Below, piece after piece: positions 47,067 through 58,100 of a DNA stretch of 64,000 nucleotides. The stretch's first letter is position 1; every line of letters begins with the position of its first letter. The position numbers and the translations under genes were made by a program. The stretch is from Tretioscincus oriximinensis. Its lineage: Eukaryota > Chordata > Lepidosauria > Squamata > Gymnophthalmidae. The notes beneath the pieces were generated by a model, which was given only the letters and a program-made list of their open reading frames with translations, was not told where the DNA came from and did not search any database. Location of the stretch: NCBI GenBank assembly GCA_022410635.1, contig JAJVDF010000016.1, positions 1,071,717-1,135,716 of the forward strand. The letters run 5' to 3'.

Positions 47067-47390
47067 GTGGGATTTACTTCCTGAAGAGGTAGTGGTAGCT
47101 AACAGCTTGGATAGTTTCAAGACAGGACTAGACAGGTTTATGGACACCAAGGGTATAAATGGATACTAGGATGGATGTCTGGATGTTGCCTCCAGGACNG
47201 AGCAACAGGCAGGACTCCTGAAATACTATTTGCAGGGAGTCATGAACAGGAGNATATTTTGCTTTCCTCTGTTCNGACTGCCCAGGTGCATCTGGTGGGC
47301 CTCTGTGTGACACAGAATGCTGGACTTGATGGGCTGTGGCCTGATCCAGGATGGCTCTTCTTATGTTTTTATTTCCTTATGTACTTTGGG
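47067..47390 (+). repeat. CR1 LINE 3'UTR
   Basis: 'gtgggatttacttcctgaa' to 'ggctcttcttatgttttta'. Only the end of ORF2/3'UTR; 5' truncated. Three Ns. Confidence 0.9.
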
Positions 47391-47886
47391 GACCTTGTCA
47401 TACAGGTACATTTTAATGCAACTTCATTCCACTATAGGAATGGAAAAAGTAACACAATGGTAAAGTGAATCATAATTTTCTTTCCGCNTTATGTAAACCA
47501 AATGGCTTTTCCGATTTAGGGAATGCCAAAAGAAAACAGCTTGTCACTTTACTAATGGATTTTTCCTCTCTGAAAGTGAATTGCAGTTGGTTTAAAACTT
47601 AGAAATGACCAGGGTCTCGTTATCTTCCCATATTTGTACCCTTCTATTACTTCAAGAGAACTTCCTGTGCAAAGGGGAAAAAAACCTAAAAGCAGTATAT
47701 GGACAATATCTTATGATATAATGTAAATAGAATAAAAGAAAATGTCATTTTTTTCCCGATATATTATGAAGTTGCTGGGGGGGGGGGGACCCGAATTTTT
47801 AGATGTGATCAAGATAGTCCTCAGAGCTTAATGAGTATAGTACCATCTGGTGAGAAAGAGAAGGGATGGAGGTGGGGGGTTTATGG
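47391..47886. other. Spacer between CR1 and MITE
   Basis: No recognisable feature besides a 13-base G run at about 47777. Confidence 0.45.
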
Positions 47887-48433
47887 TAGACTGACCAGAT
47901 GCCCCCTTGGGGCGGGGAAACGTGGTTTTGGGGTGACACCCCCCCCCCCCGGCGTCCCGGGGTGTGTGTCGCCATTTCCCAGGTTTTTGCTGAGGAATTT
48001 TTTTTAAAAAAAAAATTCACTGCACCACCATTAAGGGGTTCTGGCAACTGGAACCAGCTCCTGAAGGCACCCTCCACTCAGTAAAAAATAAAAATTCTCA
48101 CGCACTTCAAACAATTCTCACACACTTAAAAAATGATTTTTTTNAAAAAAAACAATACACTGCACCACCACTAGGGGACTCTAACAACCAGGGCCAGCTC
48201 TCGAAGGCACCCTCCCCTCTGTAAAAAAATAAAAAAATTCTGATGCACTCCAAAAATTCTCACACACTTACAAAAATTCTCACAGGTTTCTTGGAAGGGA
48301 ATTTCGGAAGGGAATGCATGTTGGTGGGTAATTTGCATATTTATGAATATGCAAATTTGCATATTTATGAATATGCAAATTAGCATGAATATTAATTACC
48401 CCGGTTTGGGCCTCAGAAAATCTGGTCAGTGTA
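47887..48433. mobile_element. hAT-like MITE with internal tandem duplication
   Basis: Left end TAGACTGACCAGAT, right end ATCTGGTCAGTGTA, similar to the ends of 15566-15765. Inside, a unit of about 140 bp starting ACTGCACCACCA occurs twice (48017 and 48157). The octamer palindromes at 48331-48380 also lie inside. Target duplication not evident. Confidence 0.6.
48331..48380. repeat. Tandem palindromes with four octamer motifs
   Basis: A 26-bp palindrome starting ATTTGCATATTTA and ending ATGCAAAT occurs twice with a 24-bp period, giving four ATTTGCAT/ATGCAAAT octamers. 580-630 bp upstream of the MDN1 ATG. Confidence 0.9.
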
Positions 48434-48689
48434 TAATGTTAAGGTTTCATTGAAGTAATTGATGGAGTTGCTTTTTGATGTTTATTGTTACGATTTGAAA
48501 TGATGTCATATCTTATTACTCTTTATGTTTTCTTTGTATATTATAATAAAAATTTAATTAAAAGAAAAAGTATTTTTCTTAAAATCAGCAAGGACCCAAA
48601 CTCTCATTCGCAACGAGGAGGAAGAGGAAACGGGGAAACCATCTGCCTCCCCCTGTCAGTCAGNCTCAGCAAATCCCTGACAGAAAGAT

Positions 48690-49150
48690 AAGAGCGATAT
48701 CGCTGTGCCTGNCGGGACTTGTAGTTCACCGACTTCTCTGGGGCCTTTCTTGTCGCCGGGCGATGACGCGCCAGACACTTACATTAGGGAAAAACGAAAG
48801 TCGCTTTTCCTCTCACACGTGTCGTCGTCGGTCGGGTTCTGTGTGTGGCGGGTGGCGGGGCCCGGGCTGGCTGCTCGTCTCGCGCACACCCCCTTCGGCG
48901 CCTGGACCTTTCTAGAAGACAACGGGGGCGCTCCAGGGGCCTCTGTCCGGGGTGGCCGGAGATGGAGCACCTGCGCCTCAGCCTGGCTGCTTCGCTGCCG
49001 CTCGTGGTGCAGAGGAACGAGAGGAGCAGCGGCGAGCTGAGCAGGTTCCTAGCCAAACAGGTGGGACGGAAGGCTGGGGGAGTGGGAAAGCAACAATAGA
49101 AGCAGCGGGGGCGCCCTGAGCCCTGCGGCAGCGGAGGGAGGCGGGGGGGG
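48690..49150 (+). promoter_or_regulatory. MDN1: MDN1 CpG-rich promoter and 5' end
   Basis: CpG-dense block spanning the first coding exon. It contains the complement of GAACTACAAGTCCC (48714-48727, ZNF143-type), TGACGCG (48763) and an E-box CACGTG (48816-48821). No TATA box. Such motifs are usual for ribosome-biogenesis genes; the E-box is a possible MYC/USF site (inference). Confidence 0.75.
48962..49060 (+). CDS. MDN1: MDN1 coding exon 1
   Basis: 33 codons: MEHLRLSLAASLPLVVQRNE and SGELSRFLAKQ, then donor CAG|GTGGGA. MEH... and ...RFLAKQ are MDN1-like. GC-rich, inside the CpG block. Confidence 0.93.
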
Positions 49151-52100
49151 GGGAGTGATGGACAGGTCGCCGAAGGGAAGGAGGGGGTGAAGCCAGGCAG
49201 CCTTGTCCTTCCCTGGCTGCTGAGGCGGACCGTCCATTTTACCTCAGCCTCCAGCCGCCCCCAGGCAACGCATGCTGCTCTCCGCCCCTCACAGGGGGGG
49301 CGTGGGGGGGGGCTCTGGGGGGGGGTTGGGGGGGGGGGAAAGGGCAACAAGCTGCCTATTGCATCCTTTGTTTTCTGGAAACGTGGAGAGGGGGATGGAT
49401 GAATGGATGGATAGAAAGGCAAGAAAGCAGAAATCTTCCTGCCTGGGGTTTCCAAGTCCAAAAATAAAATAAAAAAACGGTTTTTGGACCCTTTCCCAAT
49501 TGCCTCCCTTTTATATTTGCAGACACTGAAGGATGATGAGCTTTGGCTGCATCAACGCATCACTTATTCATTCCACTATAGTTGGATATTCTACTAATAA
49601 ATGGACTAAACCATTTCACACAATGCTGTATTGTGGAATATCCAACCAAAGTGGAATAAAAAAGTGGTGTGTCGATGCATGCGGCCGTGGTTCTCTTGTT
49701 ATGCGCCCCCCCCCCCAGAAGAAGTGCCCTTTTAAGGGGTGGGATGGATCCCAAAGAGATACGGTTTTGTTTTAAATGGCTGGAAGCTTGGAACTCTTCC
49801 CTTCCTTTAACAGCTGGTTAAAATATACAAGTCAATATTTGTACACCATCTTCACTCTGGGAAAGTGATTTCTGCTTCGTCGTGGTCATACCTTTAATTT
49901 AAACCTTCAATAAGAACGTAAGAACATAAGAAGAGCCATAGTGGATCAGGCCACAGCCCATCAAGTCCAGCATTCTGTGTCACACAGAGGCCCACCAGAT
50001 GCACCTGGGCAGAATCTTCAGTTCCGAGTAATGGAGTTTAATTCAGAAAAAAACAAACAGATTAGGCTTATTTTTCAGGAACTGAAGATGAACGGAAGGT
50101 TTAAAAATAAGGTCCTAGGGCCTAAAAGAGGAAGACCTCTGGAACACTTCCAGAGCAAAATACTTGGATTTAATTACAAATGTGTCATTGCAGGATATGA
50201 CAGATATAGTGATCACAAATCAAAATAAGTACATATCAGATTATCAAGCATAAGGATGCATGTGGTTTTCATTCTTTTCCCGATCACAACTTCTTTTCAG
50301 TGTACAGGGTTAAACGGGAATAACAGTCAAAGGCTTACATATCATAAAATCTCTAGTATAATGGTTGAATTGGCATATCATTAAAAAAATAGTTTCTTTT
50401 TACCTTGAACTTTAGTGAAGAATTTCCTTCTCCGTTATTGGGCAGTGAACCTCATCGGCATAACATAGTGCATCTTCAACCTGTGTTGGATATCTGGCTT
50501 TCTAAGGACTGTAGTTGCAGGCAAAACTCTTGAGGAAGTTGCTGATCATGACTTAATAAGATAATTGATCTTAAGATGCAGTCTAAAAAGGCATAGATGA
50601 CTTGGTCTCTAACATCTCAGCCTGACATACAAGCAAGGGAGTTTCATAGTACCTTAAAGACTAATAAGAAAAAGGTTAACAGCATGAGCTTTTATAGACT
50701 AAGATCTGAATCACACTTTGTTTTATTCTGTTCCAGAAAATGGTCTGAGGGACTTGCTGTNCACATATAAATAACAATAACACTTTTATTGATTAGTCTG
50801 CAACTGATTAAACATATCAGCTACAAAATACATATCATTCTGGGCTACGACAGACCACAGCAGGGCCTGGAATGGCATCTGGACACCAGATACTTTCTGG
50901 ACCTGAATAAGATCAAGTATAAATCAGGTCAAAGTTTGCTAAGCTCATACTTGTCAGGTGCTCTCTAAGGTACTATGAGAGCATCTAGCTAGAAATCCTG
51001 ATCCAAATTAACACTGCTTTTTTAATTTTACCACCCTGAAAAACTGTTTTGTATATTCAAGCAAAGGTGTCTTGTAGCACTTTAGAGTCTAACATAAAAT
51101 AGGATAGGCAGCCTGAGCTTTTGTAGACAAATCTACTTCTTCAGATATTATTTAGGCAGAGTTGAAATTTATTCTAGTATTTATTTTGCTTGCTTTGGCA
51201 TAAGGCTAGGTACAATTACAGCAGAGTAGACTAGTTTAAATAATGGTATTTTGCTTATAGTCCTCAACTAGTGGTTGAAAGATGGGTTTGAAATAAAATA
51301 TTTTTTCATGGAGAGTGTTAAAAGCAGAAATTGAGGTAGAATAATGTTTGCTGTTGTAGAAAAGTTTTATTTTGAAATATGATTACAACAGAGATGGCAT
51401 TTCTTTCTGGTCAAAGGGATCCACTTACACGTACTGTTTAGAAAACACAACAATGATGTCAACTACTCACCCATTATGTTTATGCAAGTGTACCCAATTT
51501 ATGAGTGCAGATTGGGTGAGGTTGAAATTATGATATTTATTTTCACATTAAATTATCCGATGGTACTTGAGAACGGGACAGTGTACTTGTTAACAGAAAA
51601 AAAGTTCTTTTGAATTGTTTTGTTTTTTGATCCGTGCAAAGAGTGATGGGAGCTTCAGTGACGGGGAAAAAATTACTATATGCCAGACTCTTGAACAAAT
51701 GATTACTGGTAACTTACACATCTTCACTGTGTACAAACAGAACTCAGGAAACTAGTTTTTCTCTCTCACTGTCCAAACATGTTTAATCTCATTACTACAG
51801 TTCAATGTAATGAAATAAATTTATAAAATGTTGAATTCGATCAAGATGCAATTAAATCATTGCAGACACGAATGGCTCAGTTGCTTAGGAGATGGTCTCT
51901 CATCTGGGAGATCGAGTTACGAAGCCCTGTGTTGGGCATGGGGGTGAGCACCTTCCAGTAGCTTGTAGCTCTAGCCAACCCAGCTATTCAAAAGCAAGAA
52001 TTGCAAGAAATTGCAAATGACGGCAAGTAGATATATGGTAACCATCATAGCCTGGTGGGGAACATAGAATGGAAGCGAAATATATCCTTGTAAGTCGCTT

Positions 52101-55100
52101 TGAGTCCCTTCAGGGGAGAAAAGCGGGATATAAAAACCGAGTTCTTCTTCTAAATAGTCCTACATTTTATAGTAAAACAGAATGATTTATGAAACTATCT
52201 TTGTGCAAGGAGAACATTGTATTAAATTACACATTATATTAATAATATACGTAAATATATTGCAAGAAGCGCTGGCCCTGTCCGCACGGAGCCTTATTTT
52301 GGGTAACATCTTGGGGTAGATGTTGGCCATATACATGCCAATATAAACTATGGGTGGCTCCATTTGGCTTAATTACTTACAGGAAAAATACATACAAATA
52401 GTGCTGCATTAAGGATAGCTAATGACCATTTCAGAGAGGATTTTTGAGCCATTCTTGCTGAATTAAGAGAAAAATAGCAGAGAATAAGCAGTCTTTCTCA
52501 TAGTCTAATTTTAGGAGTGCTAGGTTAGAACTCTGGAGTGTTTAGTTCAAATCTCCACTCGTACAGAAGCTCATTGAAATTTCCAAGCTGTGCATAAAGT
52601 GGCCCCACTATCTTATGAGTTGCTTGGGAAAAGAAAAATCTAAGGAGATAAAACTTGACTGAAAATTTTAGGTCATCTCAGATGCAACTCCTACAATTAT
52701 AACTATAATTATATCACTCCGAGGCCATGCAATGTAGACTGAGATAGGTGTATGTAAATAAATGGAAAAAGTTACATCAAGTATAAAACTTCTGGAGGTG
52801 TCAAAGTAATTTCCAATTTCGTTTATTTTTTAGAGTCCTATATTTGTTAAGTGATCAACCTGTTCTTGCATCAGACTTGTTTGAAAAAGTGCTCATTCCT
52901 TGCATGTTACTTTTTCAGATTTGGAGTCAACAAGACCGTCAGTGCATCCTCAGTGCCTTAGCACAGTTATTACTGGACAAAGAATGCACACTTCTGATTG
53001 GTCATCAGTTTCGACCAATCTTGCTTGACTTGTTGGAAAGAAATGCAGAGATCATTAAATGTAGTGGCCAGATCAACCACGATCTTCATGAAAGACTTTG
53101 TGTGGCTATGAGCAAACTTATTGGCGACCATCCAGATGTGATGCCGTAAGTCACATAATTCCTTAGTAATGATAGAGATTTGTTTTTATAATGTTCCCTT
53201 CATGCTTTAAGAATGTTCTAGATTTTTAACAATGCTTAAATGCTAAAACTACTACCTTCTTTAAAGAAAATGGAGAGCAAGTTTTACTGTATAAATTCTC
53301 CCAACTATCTGAATGAAACTTGGGCTGTGCTCAGATGTACCAAAAGGAATGCCTCCCAAGATACATTATAGAGAAAGCCTGTGACTCTTCATATTCCCAG
53401 GCTTCTCTGATCCACCTTTTCTTCTACTGAATATTTAGGAAAAAGAGGGAGTCCAGGCTGGTGTGTGAACAATCCTACATAGAAGGCCTTTTAGGCTGCA
53501 TCTGGATGAGTGGGTTAGATCTATTTTAAATTCAGATTTACCCATTTGCGCCTCTGCCTTAATATACCTCTGAGCCTATGTTACTGGAGCGAGCTTTTGT
53601 TTTGTAGCTCCTTGAACTCGCCATGTATGCAGCCTCCTGATTGGCTGCTCTTTCCTCCTCTTGTACATCTTAGCTCTCAGTTCTCACTTTCCCCTCTTCC
53701 CTGTTCTCGCATGTGAACATCAAACGTGCTTATTAACTGAGAAATACAGATGCCAACTCTGAAGTCTTCACAACTCTACTGCCTGTAAAGCAGGTGGTAA
53801 TGGGATTTAAACCTGGTGGATTACTGCACTACATGAGAACGTGAGACAGATTCTTCATGAGGTAACTATTATAGCGGTAACAAAACCTTGCCTGGATGGG
53901 ACTACAGCAGTGTTTTATAGAAGTGTTTGAGCATAGCCCAATACTTACAGATTAATTCTCTAGTCATTGACATTTTTAGTTTCAGTTTGTGTAAGCTGTA
54001 TTTTCCCCCCTGTTTTATTTCATCATATAAATTATTTTGAAAAGAGGCTTCAATTCAATTTTTAATTTTTTTACTTAACCAGTTTTGGTTCGTTATTTTC
54101 CAACCGTACAAAATACTGTAGATCAAGTATTTCTACTCTATACTCAAAAGTATCATGAACTCTAATGAGAGTAAGCTTGAGGCAGTTAAAAAAAAGTTTT
54201 AAAAAATCTGCTCTATATTTTGGTAACTTTAGTTGTATAACTTTCTTGCAGATTTGCCTTGAGATACTTCAAAGATACCTCACCAGTATTCCAAAGACTA
54301 TTTCTGGAAAGCTCAGATACAAATGTTGTTCGATATGGTCTCCGTAGAATGAAACTAAGGGATCTCATGGAGGCTGCACACAAATTCCTCCAAAAAGAAC
54401 AGACTGTATTCAGAGAATTGTGGGATTGGAGTGTTTGTATTCCCTTGCTCAGGAGTCACGATACTTTAGTGCGATGGTAAGTTTTAGGTTTATTTACGCG
54501 ATGACATAGCGTACAGTTACAATGGCAATGTTGCTGTTCCACAGCTATGTAACTTAAGCAATTAGAGCAGAGGGTCATTTGACACTTTCGCTGCATCCCA
54601 AGGGATGCAAAAAAGCGGGCTTACCTGCTCGTGCTGTCGGTTGGGTGTCTGCATGTGTCGCGCAGCGGAAGGAAGGAAGTGCTGTTCCCCTGAGTGGCTG
54701 AGAGCAGCCATCTCTCTGCCCGGTGTGCTTTGCAGGGCTCCCCACTGATCGGTGGAAGGCCTGGCTGAGCAGGCCACATTCAAAAGCAAAGCGGGTTTTC
54801 GGTGATCAGTGCCAAGGGAGCTGAAAATGTCAGCTCTCATTTAACCCGCAGTGGGTTACCTCTGCAAGATCTGCCAGGATGGCACTCCTATGCAGACATT
54901 ATGACATATGGATGCAGCCTTCATCTCTGTTTTAAAAGTTCAGAATGTTCTTTCTGAAAGTTGAGTGAGTGTGTAATAGTGACAGTTACTATCACCCTGA
55001 TTCAACCCTAGCTGACCAATAGATGCACAGAATGACTATATAACCAGTTTTATGCCATCCAAACTCAGTTAAGATCTCATTGAGTTTATTGTGAATAAAT

Positions 55101-58100
55101 CTCTACATAGATTTATGTAAAGAAATATGCACATTTCTATCTAAACTGAAATCTGCTCATGGAAGGGGTTCTGATAAAAGAATGTCATCAAGATGGACAT
55201 GAACTACCACTTCTTGCGATAATAAGGCATTTCGTGGTGAAAACTATTCAGCCAAAAGATTTAAAGACCAAGGTAGAATTTTCCTGCCTTTCTCATGAAC
55301 GCGATCTAAATTTATAGTTTTCTATTAACATACAATCTTTATTTCTTAGGTATACTGCTAGTTGTCTTGCTCTCGTCACATGTATGAATGATGAGCATCG
55401 ATTATCTTTCCTGAAGAAGACCTTTAATCCAGAAGAACTAATCCATTTCAGACTAAAGTAAGGTTTTAAGTTCCTTATGTTTAGCTTCTCTGTGGGGTAT
55501 GAATTCCTTAACACTTTATATAGAGACTCTATGTCCAGATTAAGAACATTGTAATAAAGAAATCTATGATTTTGACAGGTTACTAGAAGAATCAAGGATT
55601 CAAAATGTTGATCGTGCCCTTGTCTTGGCCAACCCAGACATAACCTTTTGGAAGAAAGAAAAAGAACTTCAGTACACTCAAGGAGACCTTGTATCTGCAG
55701 ATCTTTCTGCAAAGGTAGTAGCCATTTGTGGAGTTGTGCTACCTAAACAGCAGGTTGAATCAAAGGAAAATGTAAGTAATAAAAAATCAGATTGCGAGAT
55801 TATCTAAGTGACAGATCAAAGAAAAGATATCGAATATCTTTAATCCACTTGTCACTCTGAAATGTATTACTGTGGTCAATCATTAAAAGGTTCTGTGTGT
55901 ATTTCTACTGTTGGAAAAGGGTTTGCTCCATTTGACTGCCCTCTCTCCCATAAGTCAAAGGGAACAAAGAGGGGCTTCGCAAAGATTTTGCAGGTCACAG
56001 AGTAGCCTTGGGCTTGCAAGATTTCTTTGCAAACAAGAAATGCCCCATGTCACCACCAGTTATACCAACTTTCACCTAATGTGTTTTTTAAAAAATAGTT
56101 CACAGAGGACGGAACTGGGAAGGGATGTCTAACAAATGGGTTATTCAAGGAGACCTCCTGCAGGAAGCAACAGAAATGTTACCTTCCTACCACATAACCC
56201 CCCTCTGATAGCGAGAGAGTCCCAGTCTTCTGTCGCTTCTTGCAGGATTGACAGCACTTCTTGAGCTAGCTTGATTCGTTTTAATTTTTGGACTTTGGAT
56301 TCTGTGGTGGGAGTGAGTATAGTTTTGAAGACTAAATATGATTGATACAAATCATGCCTTCTGTTAAACATATTTCTCCATTTAGGAATGAAAAGCATGT
56401 GTAACTGGGATAAATCGTATTCCCTGATACTCCTGGTTTATTTTTGACTAGTATTTATTTACTAGTATTTGCTTATATTAACACAGCAATGTCAAAGGTT
56501 GATTTGGTGTCAAAAGTAATTCGGTTTGATGCTTCTAAACAATATTTTGGTAGGTTAATTAGTTAAAATCCATGCTTTTTTCATTGTAACAGGAGAATTT
56601 CTTAAACCAGTTTGTGCTGGTGATGTCTACTTGCACCAATCTTCACAAGCTTGCCATGACTGTAGCGTCACAAAAAGCAGTGTTGCTTGAAGGACCAGTG
56701 GGATGTGGAAAAACATCTTTAGTTGAGTTCTTGGCAGCTGTTACAGGAAGAACAAAACCACCTCATATTCTGAAACTCCAACTAGGGGACCAGACAGACA
56801 GCAAGGTAATGGGGAAATGCGTCATATTTGCTTTTGCAAATATTGCAAGTTTAATTATAAAACATTTAAATGTGTTGAAGTCACCCAGGATGATATTACC
56901 TTTATGTCTAAGAAGTTTTTACAGTAAGTGCTTGGGATAATTGTTAGAGTACTTAAAAATTAGAATATTCTAATTCTTAGACTATTTAAGGAACGTCTAA
57001 ACTAACAAAATCTGATTTAACAAAATATTTAGATAAATAGCTAGATGGAAAGATAGAAATTTGGAGTGGCTTTTGAACGGAATTAGAGAAAAAAGTAAAT
57101 TTTGGATTTAATGGTTCCATCCAAAGATTTATTCTAGAATACTCAAATACAATGGTAGAAGTGAGTGATGTTTAGCTGCAGCTAAAGACACAGAAGTATA
57201 AAAATCAGCTAACAGCTTACAAGATATGTGGGCTAAATGGATAAATGACATAATACAAATTAAAAATAACAGGGTCAAGGAAGTGGAAATTAAAATTATG
57301 TCCAGGTGGTATGGAACCCCTGCCCAGTTATCTCATATGATTGGACAATGTTAACATGGTTGTCAAGTAAGGGTTGAATGTACAGAATTAAATTATTTTT
57401 GGCAAAGGGTATTCATGGAAACTAGGAATATAATAAAGATATCCATTAGATATTCCGTTAGATGCTTTAGATACAGCCCTTGAAGATAGATCGATGATGA
57501 AATATAGCATCTAGGCTGGTCACATAGTAGTTGCACAGGATTGTAAAGACAGAACTAAATGGTCAATTGAGAAATGGTGGGATTACATGATGGACTTCTT
57601 CCACTTTGATGTTATCAGGGAAAAAAGATTAAGGATAAATGGTATAATGGTAAAAATTCCATTTACACGATGTTCAATACTACTAACACAACCTTGACCT
57701 AAATGACTGTGGTGATCTTCAAACAAAGAAATGTTGTATAAATTTATTTTCCTGATATACAATTATTTGCATGTTTTATTTGTATTGCGTGTTTTGTAAT
57801 ATTTGTTTATTCGTTTTTTTAAATAAATAAGAAAAAAACCCTCTCTGTCTAAAAAATGTGATAGAACAACCATGCCCAGGTAGAAGACAGATCTAGACCT
57901 GTCTCTTCACCCGGGCCTTTTCATGTTAGCCCCCCCACCAGAGGACGACATTTTTAACAGTTGTGTTTTATGATTTTAATCTTGTGAAGGTCATGGCGAC
58001 CCGAATTTTTAATTTTTGTAAGCCGCCCTGGACACCTTCGGGGGGAAGGGCGGGGTAAAAATCTTTTAAATAAATAAAAATAAATAAAATATCTTTTCCC

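Noticed and set aside
48331..48380. CRISPR-like or satellite array reading of the tandem palindromes
   Set aside because: Only two units, no spacers, eukaryotic context.
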